NCBI RefSeq assembly: GCF_008642315.1
Contig: NZ_CP029192.1
Span: 8,680,001-8,744,000 of the forward strand
Direction: 5' to 3'
Length of the DNA: 64,000 bases
Source: Streptomyces venezuelae
GTDB taxonomy: Bacteria > Actinomycetota > Actinomycetes > Streptomycetales > Streptomycetaceae
In this document: one piece after another, positions 44,878 through 53,953 of the stretch
How the letters are laid out: each line of letters begins with the position of its first letter
Position numbering within the stretch: the first letter of the stretch is position 1
Translations under genes and position numbers: made by a program
The notes under the pieces: model-generated
The model's input: only the letters and a program-made list of their open reading frames with translations
The model's database searches: none
Told to the model about the DNA's origin: nothing

Positions 44878-45531
44878 GGACGCTGGCGTCGTCAGGCGCG
44901 TGACGAGGTCGTGCCACGCGGCGTCCAGGCGGTCCAGCGGCATGCCGCGTTCGACGGTGAGGTGATGCACGAGGACGCCGTCGACCGACCCGAGCAGGGT
45001 GTGCGCGAGGAGTTCCGCGTCGCCCGCGACGCCCGCCTGGCGCAGCAGCATCGTGACGTGCGTGAGCCGCAGCCGGTGCGCCGGGACCGCGTAGGTGCGC
45101 AGCGGGTCGGTCCGTGAGGACAGCAGCAGTTCGTGGTGGTCGCGCTCGTGGCGGATCAGGGCGGGCCCGAACGCGTGCAGCCGCTCCAGGGCCGGGGCGT
45201 CGGGGCCCAGCGGGGCGGGTCCTGAGAGGAACGCGGCCTGGAGCTGCTCCTCGCGGTGGTCGAGCAGGGCGACCAGGAGCCCGGTGCGGTCGCCGAAGCG
45301 CCGGAAGACGGTCCCTTTGCCGACGCCTGCCGCCGTGGCCACCGCGTCCATGGTCAGTTGCGCGGCGCCGCATCCCGCCATCAGTTGTGAGGCGGCCTCC
45401 AGGAGCCGCGTGCGGTTGCGCGCCGCATCGGCCCTGAGCGACGGCGGCTCGCCCACCGGGGTGAGGGCGAGCTCGATCGACCCGCCCGGTCTGTCGGGCG
45501 AGGGGAGGGGAGGGAGAACGGAGCCGGTCAT
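44866..45531 (-). CDS. TetR-family regulator of the FMN reductase gene
   Basis: A 221-residue TetR protein: RTRLLEAASQLMAGCGAAQLTMDAVATAAGVGKGTVFRRFGDRTGLL (HTH near residues 40-85), then an all-helical ligand domain (QAGVAGDAELLAHTLLGSVDGVLVHHL). ATG 45531. It is divergent from an NADPH-dependent FMN reductase, and the gap has two copies of a GGACC/GGTCC palindrome, so it is the likely repressor of that gene and itself. Confidence 0.88.
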   Translation of the reverse strand: MTGSVLPPLPSPDRPGGSIELALTPVGEPPSLRADAARNRTRLLEAASQLMAGCGAAQLTMDAVATAAGVGKGTVFRRFGDRTGLLVALLDHREEQLQAAFLSGPAPLGPDAPALERLHAFGPALIRHERDHHELLLSSRTDPLRTYAVPAHRLRLTHVTMLLRQAGVAGDAELLAHTLLGSVDGVLVHHLTVERGMPLDRLDAAWHDLVTRLTTPASSPA

Positions 45532-45562
45532 GAATCCAGCGTAGCGCCCCGAGCCGCTAAGT

Positions 45563-45610
45563 GGACCGCGGTCCGGATTGGTGGTACAACTTTAAACGGA
45601 CCCCGGTCCG
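45563..45610. promoter_or_regulatory. paired palindromic operators for the TetR regulator
   Basis: GGACCGCGGTCC (45563-45574) and CGGACC-CC-GGTCCG (45597-45610) share GGACCnnGGTCC and lie 34 bp apart, close to three helical turns. They flank the TTTAAA-containing promoter region of the FMN reductase. Confidence 0.8.
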
Positions 45611-45665
45611 ATTGCGTCGTTATCCGTATCTGAGAGTCCCGCCCCCACTTTTCAGGAGTTCCGCC

Positions 45666-46226
45666 ATGTCTGTACGCATCGTCGCCCTCGTCGGCAGCCT
45701 CCGCGCCGGCTCGCACAATCGCCAGCTCGCCGAGGCCGCCGCCAAGCACGCGCCCGCAGGTGTGGACGTCGAGCTGTTCGAAGGTCTTGCGGACGTGCCC
45801 TTCTACAACGAGGACGTCGACGTCGAGGGCGGCGTCCCGGCTGCCGCGACCCGTCTGCGCGAGGCCGCAGGAAGCGCCGACGCCTTCCTCCTCTTCTCGC
45901 CGGAGTACAACGGCACCATGCCCGCCGTGCTCAAGAACGCGATCGACTGGCTGTCCCGCCCGTACGGCGCCGGCGCAATCTCCGGCAAGCCGGTCGCCGT
46001 CGTGGGCACCGCTTTCGGTCAGTACGGCGGTGTGTGGGCGCAGGACGACGCACGCAAGGCCGCGGGCATCGCGGGCGGCGTGGTCGTGGAGGACGTCAAG
46101 CTGTCCATCCCCGCATCCCTGACCCGCTTCGCCGAGATCCACCCGGCGGACGACACTGAGGTGGTCACCGCCCTTACCGAGGTCGTCGCCCGCCTCACCC
46201 AGCAGGCCACGCCCGCCGCTGCCTGA
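45666..46226 (+). CDS. NADPH-dependent FMN reductase / quinone reductase
   Basis: A 186-residue flavodoxin-fold reductase: IVALVGSLRAGSHNRQLAEAA (phosphate loop) at the start, SPEYNGTMPAVLKNAIDWLSRP (FMN contact) near 77, and VVGTAFGQYGG near 117. It reduces FMN or quinones with NADPH in the cytoplasm. AGGAG precedes ATG 45666. Controlled, by layout, by the divergent TetR protein; such pairs commonly respond to quinones or electrophiles. Confidence 0.9.
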   Translation: MSVRIVALVGSLRAGSHNRQLAEAAAKHAPAGVDVELFEGLADVPFYNEDVDVEGGVPAAATRLREAAGSADAFLLFSPEYNGTMPAVLKNAIDWLSRPYGAGAISGKPVAVVGTAFGQYGGVWAQDDARKAAGIAGGVVVEDVKLSIPASLTRFAEIHPADDTEVVTALTEVVARLTQQATPAAA

Positions 46227-46265
46227 CACCTCCCGCGTCGACCGCGCACAGCCCCGACCGCGCAC

Positions 46266-46296
46266 AGCCCCGACCGGGCCCGCCCCGGTCGGGGCT
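46266..46296. terminator. hairpin after the FMN reductase gene
   Basis: AGCCCCGACCGGG pairs perfectly with CCCGGTCGGGGCT across a 5-base loop, 40 bp after the reductase stop, just before the convergent gene's stop. Preceded by a doubled GCGCACAGCCCC repeat. Confidence 0.75.
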
Positions 46297-46612
46297 ACAC
46301 GCAGTCGACGTGGTGCGTGTGCGGCCGGTCCGGGCAGGTGAGGCACTCGAAGAGGCAGACCCCGCCCATGTCACCGAACATCATCCCCCCGTGTTCGAGG
46401 CGCACCGCGCGGTCCTCAACAGGAGTCCAGGCCCGCGAGGGCTCGGCGTCGCCCTCGTCGCTCTCGAACGTCAGCAGGTGCTCCATCGGCCCATCGCACC
46501 GCGTGCAGACCGCGGGCTGCGGGTCCTGCCCCCAGCCGGGGTACCCGCCCAGCTTCGTGCCGGGCGCGGTGGACAGGTGGTACCGGTAGTCCCAACCGGT
46601 CTGCCCCTCCAC
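46295..46612 (-). pseudogene. C-terminal part of a DUF1963-like protein
   Basis: A 105-codon frame whose sequence (HLSTAPGTKLGGYPGWGQDPQ..., CTRCDGPMEHLLTFES, GDMGGVCLFECLTCPDRP) matches the second half of DUF1963/YwqG-type proteins, with its CxxC pairs. The usual N-terminal half is missing, and upstream sequence does not continue the family. GTG 46612 is the first start left in frame but lacks context, so the gene is probably truncated. Confidence 0.55.
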
Positions 46613-46690
46613 CCCCGCTGCGGGCCCTGGGCCTGCGGTTCGGCCACGTCGTCACGGTCCTGGAGGAAATGGGGACTGACCGGCCCGCTA

Positions 46691-46718
46691 CCCGCCGGGA
46701 CCACAGGGTCCCGGCGGG
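46691..46718 (-). terminator. hairpin after the crystallin-like secreted protein gene
   Basis: CCCGCCGGGACC pairs perfectly with GGTCCCGGCGGG across a 4-base loop, 16 bp beyond the stop of the minus-strand gene at 46734. Confidence 0.8.
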
Positions 46719-46733
46719 CCGTCGAGGCCGTCG

Positions 46734-47222
46734 TCAGCTGTCGATGAAGGCGTCGCGGGCGCAATCGGCGGGGTATACCCACTGATGCGACGAGATCCTG
46801 TCGTTCGCGTTGTGGCCAGAGGTGAAGGCGTAGCCGTGCAGGTCTGTCAGGGCGACACCGGGCCCCGCGCAGAGGAAGCCGCCGGCCCAGGCGTCTCCGC
46901 CACCGGTCAGCCGGTAGAACGCGACCACGTCCTTGCCGCCGACGTGGCCGTTGTTCGCTACCGACGTGGCGTTGTTGTCGTCACTGCCTCGGAACTGACC
47001 CGAGGCGTCGCCCCAGTTCGCGTCATTGCCGACGTCCGAGCCGAGGAGGGTGCCCGAGCAGTTCGAGTGCAGCCAGGCGTACACCTTGCCATCGCTCCCG
47101 TGGGGGGAGCAGTCGGCCAAGATGCGCACGTCGGCAGAGGGAGCCGCCTGTGCGGCGGTCGCGGGTACCGGCATAGCGATCGCCGCAACACACAGAACGG
47201 CAGCGGTGGTTGTCTTGCGCAT
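46734..47222 (-). CDS. secreted peptidase-inhibitor I36/crystallin-like protein
   Basis: A 162-residue exported protein. AAGGAG precedes ATG 47222, and the signal peptide ends ATAAQA|AP near residue 27. The mature part (VYAWLHSNCSGTLLGSDVGND through NGHVGGKDVVAFYRL) resembles the I36 (SMI, crystallin-like) family of Streptomyces protease inhibitors, with Cys residues that probably form disulfides. Its target is unknown. It is followed by a strong terminator, and a lipoprotein gene lies 70 bp upstream in the same direction. Confidence 0.7.
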   Translation of the reverse strand: MRKTTTAAVLCVAAIAMPVPATAAQAAPSADVRILADCSPHGSDGKVYAWLHSNCSGTLLGSDVGNDANWGDASGQFRGSDDNNATSVANNGHVGGKDVVAFYRLTGGGDAWAGGFLCAGPGVALTDLHGYAFTSGHNANDRISSHQWVYPADCARDAFIDS

Positions 47223-47292
47223 GTTCGTCTCCTTCGTTCCTATTCGGATGTGCTCGTCCGCGGCTCGGTTACCGCGGCGGTTTTCGGGCCGG

Positions 47293-48195
47293 TCAGCTCC
47301 GCGGAATGAGAGCATCGGCACGGGTCAGTGCGGCCGCCTCCAGACGGTCGTGGAGAGCGAGCTCCTCGCGGTACTTCGCGCGCACAGGAGCGAAGTAGGT
47401 GCGTTTGAGGGCCCGTGCGCGGTCGGCGAGCGCGGAGTCGCGGGCACAGGTGGCCTCGGCGACCGCGAGCGCGATCTCGATGGCGCGGGCCTTGTTCTTG
47501 CCCAGCCCCTTGGCCAAGGCGGGCAGCGCGGCGCGGATCTCTGATGGGTCGGCGTAGCGGTGCCCCTTGTCGCGCATACAGGCCGACCAGGCGCCGAGTG
47601 CCTTCTTGAACCGCGTGTCCTCGACGAGTTTCGGTACCCAGAGAGGTGTGAGGTTCATGGCGGTGGAGCTGACGCGGAACCACGTCGCGCGGTCGCCGTA
47701 GAGCTCCTCCTCCGCTCGGGCGCGGCAGCCCCCGCGGGCCGTGGCGAGCGTGCCGCCGGTGGGTAGTTCGGCGGTCAGGACCCCCTCGGAGGCGGTACCG
47801 GACAGTGTCGCCGAGTAGCGTGCACGATGGGCGGCAGAGAGCGATCTTAAGTACCCGCGGTCGGGGTCCTGCCGCTTCCCGCCGCGCGGCTCGTGCAGTC
47901 CGCGGCTTCCGTAGCCGTGCGCACGGGCCCACGCGATGTCGTCGAGGACGAAGCCGGAACCGCGGGTGGGTTGGGCGACGGAAGGCGGCACGGGAGTGTA
48001 CTGGAAGCCCTTCCTGGCCATGCACCGCTGAATCAACAGCCCCTCAGCCCTTTCGATCCGGGCCAGTTGGGCGTCGGTGAGCCGTGGGGGCGAGGTCGGC
48101 CGGTGTGCAGGCTCGGCGGCGGGCGCCGTGCACGCGGCCAGTGCGCACAGGACGGTGGCTGTGCCGGCGCCGAGCGCGGCGGCTGTGCGTCGCAT
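47293..48195 (-). CDS. hypothetical lipoprotein
   Basis: A 300-residue protein with an export signal and lipobox LAAC near residue 21 (ALAACTAPAAEP). The mature part contains AEGLLIQRCMARKGFQY near 55 and a second copy-like block, LGAWSACMRDKGHRYADP, near 205: two helix-C-M(x)-K-G motifs that look like a duplicated Cys-containing domain of secreted actinomycete proteins. ATG 48195 follows GGGGGAG. No enzyme motif seen. Upstream of the crystallin-like gene, possibly in one transcript. Confidence 0.75.
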   Translation of the reverse strand: MRRTAAALGAGTATVLCALAACTAPAAEPAHRPTSPPRLTDAQLARIERAEGLLIQRCMARKGFQYTPVPPSVAQPTRGSGFVLDDIAWARAHGYGSRGLHEPRGGKRQDPDRGYLRSLSAAHRARYSATLSGTASEGVLTAELPTGGTLATARGGCRARAEEELYGDRATWFRVSSTAMNLTPLWVPKLVEDTRFKKALGAWSACMRDKGHRYADPSEIRAALPALAKGLGKNKARAIEIALAVAEATCARDSALADRARALKRTYFAPVRAKYREELALHDRLEAAALTRADALIPRS

Positions 48196-48493
48196 GGTGG
48201 TGCTCCCCCCGTCGGATCGGATGCCCCCTGGTCGTTGCGCGGGGCGAAGTTCCCCGGCGCGGGGGTCGAGAAGCGGCCCGTGCACCGGACGCCGGGGCTG
48301 GTGTCGGTGTGCTCCGGGCCCCGCCGTGACCTCAGCTTTCGCGGTCGGCCGATTGTCTGGCAGGTCCCTTCCACCACCGCAGACAATTCCGTGGCGCGAC
48401 TGCGGGCCTTTGCCGCCCCGTGGCGCCGGTTGGCCGGCCCTCGTAGGGATGCGTAGCGTACGAGTGGTAGTCATTCGCGCCGACGGGGGTGTC

Positions 48494-51400
48494 ATGGGGC
48501 GTCGAGAACGACCACTGGACGCGGCCGATGGGCCCGTTGCACGTTTCGCCGACGAGTTGCGCAAGTTGCGCCGGGAGGCCGGTGGTCTTACCTACCGGGC
48601 CATGGCGGTCAAGGCTCACTACTCGACCGCGACGCTGGCGCAGGCGGCGGCCGGAGACCGACTGCCTTCGTTGGCGGTGGCACTGGCGTATGTGGCGGCC
48701 TGCGGTGGCGACCGTGCGTGGTGGGAAGGCCGGTGGCACGAGGCGGCGCGGGACGCGGCCGAGGCGGCCCGCGCCGACGACGCGGACGCCGAGCCGCCGT
48801 ATCCGGGACTGTCGCGCCTCGGTGTCGACGACGGGGGAAGGTTCTTCGGCCGAGACCAACTACTCGGCCAACTCATGGAGATGGTCCGAGAGGCGTCTCT
48901 GACGGTCGTGACCGGCCCCTCCGGGTGCGGTAAGTCATCCCTGCTGCGTGCCGGGTTGATCGCCCAACTACAGCACGCGGAAGCGAACGGGACGCGGCCC
49001 GCTGCTATCCGGGTGCTCACTCCGGGACCGCACCCGGACCGCACCCACGCGAAAGTGCTCGACCCCCGCACCACGCCTTCAGGCACCCTGATCGTCGTGG
49101 ACCAGCTGGAGGAGGTTTTCACGCTCTGCACTGACCGGGCCGAGCGCGCGCGGTTCCTCGACAGGGTGGGGGAGGCTGCCGAGCCCCGGTACGGCCTGTG
49201 TCTCGTCCTCGCCATCCGCGGCGACTTCTTCGGCCATCTCGCTCAGCACCCCTCCCTCGCGCGGGCCGCCCAGGGCGCCACGCTGCTGGTTACCCCCATG
49301 GGAAGGAACGAACTGCGGGAGGCCATCGTCAAGCCCGCCGCCCTAGGTGGCCTGGTGGTGGAACGCGGCCTGACAGCCCGGATCATCGACGAGGTCGGCG
49401 ACGAGCCGGGCGGGCTGCCCCTGATGTCCCACGCCCTGTTGGAGACATGGCGTCGCCGCAGCGGCCGGGTCCTTGCCGAGAGGGCCTACGAAGCCGCCGG
49501 CGGCGTGCGCGGCGCGATCGCCCGCACCGCGGAAAGCCTCTACGCGTGCCTCTCCACCGACGAGGCCGAGACGGCCCGCCGGATTCTGCTGCGTCTGGTC
49601 AGTCCCGGCGAGGGCAGCCAGGACACGCGCCGTCCGGCCGACCGCGCCGAGGTCACTGCGCTGGGCCCAGGATCCGCGGGCGACGCGGGCGTGGTCCTCG
49701 AGCGCCTGGCTCGCGCCCGCCTCGTCACCCTCGACAACAGCACCGTCGACCTGGCCCACGAGGCCGTCCTGACGGCATGGCCCCGGCTGCGCACCTGGAT
49801 CGACGAGGACCGTGACCGGATCAGGGCTCAGCGCCACCTCACCGAGGCCGCGGCCACCTGGCGGGCCCTCGGCCGCGATGCCGGTTCGCTCTACCGGGGT
49901 GTCCGCCTCTCCATGGCCGAACAGCACTGCGGCGGACTGGACGGGCCGGGTGACCTGACGCCGCTGGAGCGGGAGTTCCTTTCCGCAGGCCTGGCTACGC
50001 GGGGGCGCGAGCGCCGTCGCCGTCGCGCCGGTACTGCGGTCCTGGCCGTCGTCCTCGTCCTTGGCCTCGTCGCCGCTTTGGTCGCCCGACAGGAGAGTCA
50101 GGTCGGCGAGCGGCGCCGTGTCGAAGCCGAGGCCCGCCGCATCGTCGGGGTCGCCGACAGCCTCAGAACGTCCGACCCGGGTACCGCGATGAGGCTGAGC
50201 CTCGCCGCCTGGCATATCGCTGACCTGCCCGAGACCCGCTCCGCATTGCTCAGCGCCGTGGCGCAGCCGGAGAGGGAGGCATTCGTCGACCCGGACCACG
50301 ACGCCGACACGATGCGCCACCTCAGCGCCGATGGCCGCACCCTCGTCAGCGTCGGGGCCAAGAAGATTGTGCGGTGGAACGTGGGGACGCACCGAAGAAC
50401 GGCCTCGCTGCCGGGACTGGGCAAACGCCTGCAGTTGGTCGGGACGATGCGGGCCGACGCGCGGTGGCTGCCCCTGTTCGTGGACCCGGGCGGCACGGTG
50501 GTCCCATTCGACCTGGCCACGGGAGAGCGGAAGGGCGCTGTCCTTGGCCCCGCCGGAGCGGGTGTCGAAATGGGGCCGAGCGGGCGCAGTCTCGTCGTCT
50601 ATGACGCTCTCCGCTCCTCGTACCGGATCCGGTTGTGGGACGTGGAGCGACGGCGCGTCATGCTCGACGTGCGGGCGCCGCGCCGGGCGACCGCGCCGGG
50701 CGCGGTTACGACGGGCTTGTCCGACGCTCAACAGATCCTTCAGCTCAAGGACCGGCGGGGCACGTCCGACGCACGGGGCTACCCGGAAGCGACCGTCGCA
50801 GACGACGACCGGCTGCTCGCCCTGTGCGTGCCGGGCAGACGGTTGCAACTGTGGGACGTCGCGAAGCGGCGGATGCTCGCCGCGCCATGGGCACCGCGCA
50901 TCTCACAGCACCAGTGCCAGAACGAGCGGGTCTTCTTCACGCCTGACGGCAGTCGTCTGGCGGTCGTTTCGGACAAGGACGTACGGGTGTGGGACATTCG
51001 CTCCGGGGAAGAGGTGGCCGCATTCCGCGCGGACGCGGTGCAGACCCTCGCCTTCAGCGAGGACGGGGCTTTCCTCGCGACGGCCGGCAACGACGAGATC
51101 CTGCTCTGGCGGACGGACATGCCGCACATGCCTGTCTTCCGTCATGTCCTGCCCGCCGAGGCGGTCAGCGACCTGAGGGTCGACGCCGAGGAGGGCTGGA
51201 TCCGTTACGTCAGCGGGACGCGGGGCGCCTGGGGATCGGTCGTACGGACCCTCGATGTAGGAGACGCCTTTACCGACGACTGGCGTGACGACGACGCGGA
51301 GGCCCGTTTCAGTCCGGACGGACGGACCCTGGTGACGTCCAGGAACATGGAAGCGGCGGGCCGTGTCCGCTTCCGGATCGGTGACGCGCGTGAGCCGGGG

Positions 51401-52333
51401 CGGACCGTGGAACTCCCGGAGATGCCGTGCCGGGCCGAGCGGAAGACGTCCGCGCCCCGTTGCCTGGCGCTGATGGCCTTCAGCAGCGACGGCAGGACGC
51501 TCGCCTACGGCGTCAGCGAGCAGCGGCCCACCGCCCACCCGCTTCTGCACGTCTCTTTGTGGGATGTCGCTCGGCGGCGTGTTACAGCCTCCCCTCGGCT
51601 GAAGGAAGCTTTCACCGGGGGAGGGAACTGGCTCGCCTCCCTCGCGTTCGGCCCACGTGACGCGTCACTGATCATCGCCCAGGCTCCCTTCGTCGGCGCG
51701 ACACACATCTGGGACCTACGCCGCCACACACCCGTCACCACCCTGCCCGGAGTCAACGGCACCCTCGCACTCCGCCCCGACGGGCGTCTGCTTGTCACAT
51801 CGAGCGGCCAGGCGGTCGCCCTGCCCGCAAGGCGGAAGCTGTCCGGGGCGCATTCCCCCGGGAGTACCGCAGCCCTTACATTCAGCCCGGACGGGAGATA
51901 CCTGGCCACCGGAGACGCTTCCGGACGCACCGTGCTGTGGAACGGCGACCTGGAACAGCAGGTCGGCGTTCTCTCCGCCGGAGCGGCGGACCGATTCGTG
52001 TCGGCCCTTGCCTTCTCATCCGATGGCGGCACGCTCGCCGTGGGGTTCGAGGACGGCGTCGTACGCCTCTTCGACACCGCCACCCGCCAACGGATCGGGG
52101 GACCGCTGCTCACCGCCGGCGACACAGTGCGGGCCCTCGCGTTCAGCGCGGACGGCAGCCGGCTCCGGGTCGCGGGGGAGCACACGCAACCGCGAACCTA
52201 CGACCTCGCTCCGGGACAGGCGGCGGCGACCCTCTGTGACCGGGTCACGGACGGTCTCTCTCGAGCGGAATGGCGCCGGCACCTGCCGGACCTCCCGTAT
52301 CAGGAGACGTGCGAGGAGACGTCCACAGGCTGA
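48494..52333 (+). CDS. HTH-nSTAND1-WD40 protein
   Basis: A 1279-residue signalling NTPase. Residues 15-70 are an XRE-like HTH (LTYRAMAVKAHYSTATLAQAA), residues 105-500 an nSTAND1 NTPase with Walker A GPSGCGKSS at 141-149, Walker B LIVVDQLEEVF at 199-209 and a LEEVFTL sensor region, plus a VDLAHEAVLTAWPRL helix. A membrane segment follows at about 513-533, then about 700 residues of WD40 blades (PDGRTLVSV..., SEDGAFLATAGNDEILLW, SADGSRLRVAG). STAND proteins oligomerise on sensing a signal. ATG 48494 follows a G-run. It stands alone, so its partner or effector is unknown. Confidence 0.92.
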   Translation: MGRRERPLDAADGPVARFADELRKLRREAGGLTYRAMAVKAHYSTATLAQAAAGDRLPSLAVALAYVAACGGDRAWWEGRWHEAARDAAEAARADDADAEPPYPGLSRLGVDDGGRFFGRDQLLGQLMEMVREASLTVVTGPSGCGKSSLLRAGLIAQLQHAEANGTRPAAIRVLTPGPHPDRTHAKVLDPRTTPSGTLIVVDQLEEVFTLCTDRAERARFLDRVGEAAEPRYGLCLVLAIRGDFFGHLAQHPSLARAAQGATLLVTPMGRNELREAIVKPAALGGLVVERGLTARIIDEVGDEPGGLPLMSHALLETWRRRSGRVLAERAYEAAGGVRGAIARTAESLYACLSTDEAETARRILLRLVSPGEGSQDTRRPADRAEVTALGPGSAGDAGVVLERLARARLVTLDNSTVDLAHEAVLTAWPRLRTWIDEDRDRIRAQRHLTEAAATWRALGRDAGSLYRGVRLSMAEQHCGGLDGPGDLTPLEREFLSAGLATRGRERRRRRAGTAVLAVVLVLGLVAALVARQESQVGERRRVEAEARRIVGVADSLRTSDPGTAMRLSLAAWHIADLPETRSALLSAVAQPEREAFVDPDHDADTMRHLSADGRTLVSVGAKKIVRWNVGTHRRTASLPGLGKRLQLVGTMRADARWLPLFVDPGGTVVPFDLATGERKGAVLGPAGAGVEMGPSGRSLVVYDALRSSYRIRLWDVERRRVMLDVRAPRRATAPGAVTTGLSDAQQILQLKDRRGTSDARGYPEATVADDDRLLALCVPGRRLQLWDVAKRRMLAAPWAPRISQHQCQNERVFFTPDGSRLAVVSDKDVRVWDIRSGEEVAAFRADAVQTLAFSEDGAFLATAGNDEILLWRTDMPHMPVFRHVLPAEAVSDLRVDAEEGWIRYVSGTRGAWGSVVRTLDVGDAFTDDWRDDDAEARFSPDGRTLVTSRNMEAAGRVRFRIGDAREPGRTVELPEMPCRAERKTSAPRCLALMAFSSDGRTLAYGVSEQRPTAHPLLHVSLWDVARRRVTASPRLKEAFTGGGNWLASLAFGPRDASLIIAQAPFVGATHIWDLRRHTPVTTLPGVNGTLALRPDGRLLVTSSGQAVALPARRKLSGAHSPGSTAALTFSPDGRYLATGDASGRTVLWNGDLEQQVGVLSAGAADRFVSALAFSSDGGTLAVGFEDGVVRLFDTATRQRIGGPLLTAGDTVRALAFSADGSRLRVAGEHTQPRTYDLAPGQAAATLCDRVTDGLSRAEWRRHLPDLPYQETCEETSTG

Positions 52334-52567
52334 GCCGCGGCGTCGACCACGCGCCGACACCTCTCCAGGGCATGGCGAGGCGCGATGTCGACCCTCCGGC
52401 GACCTGCTCCTCCCTGTACCCCCTTCGCACGGGGAGTCCGTGTACGAACATCACCTGGGCAGTGCGGCCTTCGCCGGGTCCACAAGGAGAGAGACGTGTA
52501 GCAGGAGCCGAAATCCATGCTCGAGGTGATGGAGCCACTGGCACGAGAACTCAGCGTCCACCACCCC

Positions 52568-53458
52568 CTACCCTGCGAGTGAGTCCAGGACGTGCGCAAC
52601 CGGGGCAGGGTCCAGAGGGCCGACGTGTGACGCCCCGGGGAAATCGTGCACGCGGAAGCTGTTGCCGGGCGTGGAGGCGTCGGCTTCCGCGATCATTCGG
52701 TCCTGGAGCGCGGTGGCGATCGTACGGTCCCTGCCGAAACGTAGGTACGTGCGGGGAATGCGTCCCCAACTGCCGGCCCGGCCGACCGCTCGGCCCGCAT
52801 AGGCCGCGACGGGCTCGTCGGTCTGCATGCCGGCCAGTATCCGGCGGAAGTCGGCGTCAGGGTAGTCCGCGCAGATCATCTCCTTCAGGAGGGCCAACTC
52901 ACCGCTGGCCCTCGTACGGAAGTTCAGCCGCAAGACCCCGAGCCGGTCCGGATCACCCACCGTCAGCTCCACTGGGCTGACGGCGTTCGCGTTCTCGGGT
53001 GCCGCCGTGCAGGCGTCCGCCGTGGGCAGGACGCGGCTGGGACAGAAGGCGGCCATGTAGCAGATGTGGTGCAGCAGGTGCGGAACGGCGTCGCCGACCC
53101 GGCTAACCGATACGCCACCCAGGCTGTGCCCGACCAGCACCACCGGGCCGTTGTGTGCGGCCTGCCGCACGATGCCCGTGACGCGCGCCTGGTAGTCGTC
53201 CAGCCCGAGGTCCTTCAGCGGGGAGGGCTCGACCGCCATCGCGGTGAGGTCCTGCCGCTGGTACGACTCAGCCACGAAGGCCTCCGCGCCGTGCCACGGC
53301 TGGTCCACCATGACAACGCGGTGGCCGCGCAGCACCAGTTCCCGGGCAACCGGCATCCAGAACGCGCCGGCGCTGTGGGTACCGTGCACCAGAACGTAAG
53401 TAGTGGGCCCGCGACGCGGGACAGCCGCGGCCGATGACGTTCCGAGCCCGGTGGCCAA
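52568..53458 (-). CDS. alpha/beta hydrolase; Tat-exported ancestor, signal peptide now out of frame
   Basis: A 296-residue serine hydrolase: VLVHGTHSAGAFW near residue 22, VVLVGHSLGGVSVSRV with the Ser nucleophile elbow near 108, and the catalytic His in FPGASHVGPL near 275. The frame opens with TTG 53458 (LATGLGTSSAAA), which is the last third of a twin-arginine signal peptide, while the beginning of that signal is in a different frame just upstream (53461-53544). So the present product starts without a usable export signal. Esterase-like, substrate unknown. Confidence 0.75.
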   Translation of the reverse strand: MATGLGTSSAAAVPRRGPTTYVLVHGTHSAGAFWMPVARELVLRGHRVVMVDQPWHGAEAFVAESYQRQDLTAMAVEPSPLKDLGLDDYQARVTGIVRQAAHNGPVVLVGHSLGGVSVSRVGDAVPHLLHHICYMAAFCPSRVLPTADACTAAPENANAVSPVELTVGDPDRLGVLRLNFRTRASGELALLKEMICADYPDADFRRILAGMQTDEPVAAYAGRAVGRAGSWGRIPRTYLRFGRDRTIATALQDRMIAEADASTPGNSFRVHDFPGASHVGPLDPAPVAHVLDSLAG

Positions 53459-53460
53459 CG

Positions 53461-53544
53461 CTACGCCCCCACTGCGAGTCCCAGCCCTCGCAGCGCCGTC
53501 CGCCGGGTAGCACCTTGTCGTTTCTCGATCGTGTCATCCGTCAT
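53461..53544 (-). pseudogene. detached N-terminal half of a Tat signal peptide
   Basis: From ATG 53544: MTDDTIEKRQGATRRTALRG..., with twin arginines and a hydrophobic start, then TAG at 53463-53461. Continuing in the other frame gives the hydrophobic rest (LATGLGTSSAAA) of the hydrolase. Removing two bases (TA) would join them. Confidence 0.6.
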
Positions 53545-53898
53545 GAACACAACGCTATGAACGGCCCGTTCGGCCCACCAGCGGCCCAGCACCCCGACAG
53601 GGGTGAACCCAGAACCACTCTGCCGTGCGACCCGCAGGGACCGGCTCGCGAAAACCGTGTCCCGAAGCCCCGGCACACACACGAAGCGGTCGGTCTCGGG
53701 GCCCGCCGAGCATTGCTCACCTTTCTGGCTCGGCAGGCCATGCTTGCAGCAAGTCCTGGGCCCGGCTATCGCCGTGCGAGGGAGCGGCGCCCGCGCTCGC
53801 AGACACCCCTCACCGGGGTTCCCGGCTGGACGCGCCCGGCTGGTCAGGTCGGGCCGCCGCGCACCCGGTGGGACTTAAGGAGGAGGGAAGGTCCAGGA
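53545..53898. other. 354-bp stretch without a gene
   Basis: Lies between the hydrolase start and the MerR promoter. No biased frame on either strand. It should hold the hydrolase promoter. Confidence 0.4.
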
Positions 53899-53929
53899 TT
53901 GACCCTCACGTCACGTCAGGCTGCAGGCT
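53899..53929 (+). promoter_or_regulatory. MerR-type promoter/operator of the TipAS regulator
   Basis: TTGACC and CAGGCT are 19 bases apart, the overlong spacing typical of MerR-controlled promoters. The spacer contains CCTCACGT-C-ACGTCAGG, a dyad with one mismatch per arm. The regulator's ATG is 25 bp downstream, so this is autoregulation plus control of the coupled glycosyltransferase. Confidence 0.75.
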
Positions 53930-53953
53930 GACCGTCGACGAAAGGCGAGGTCC

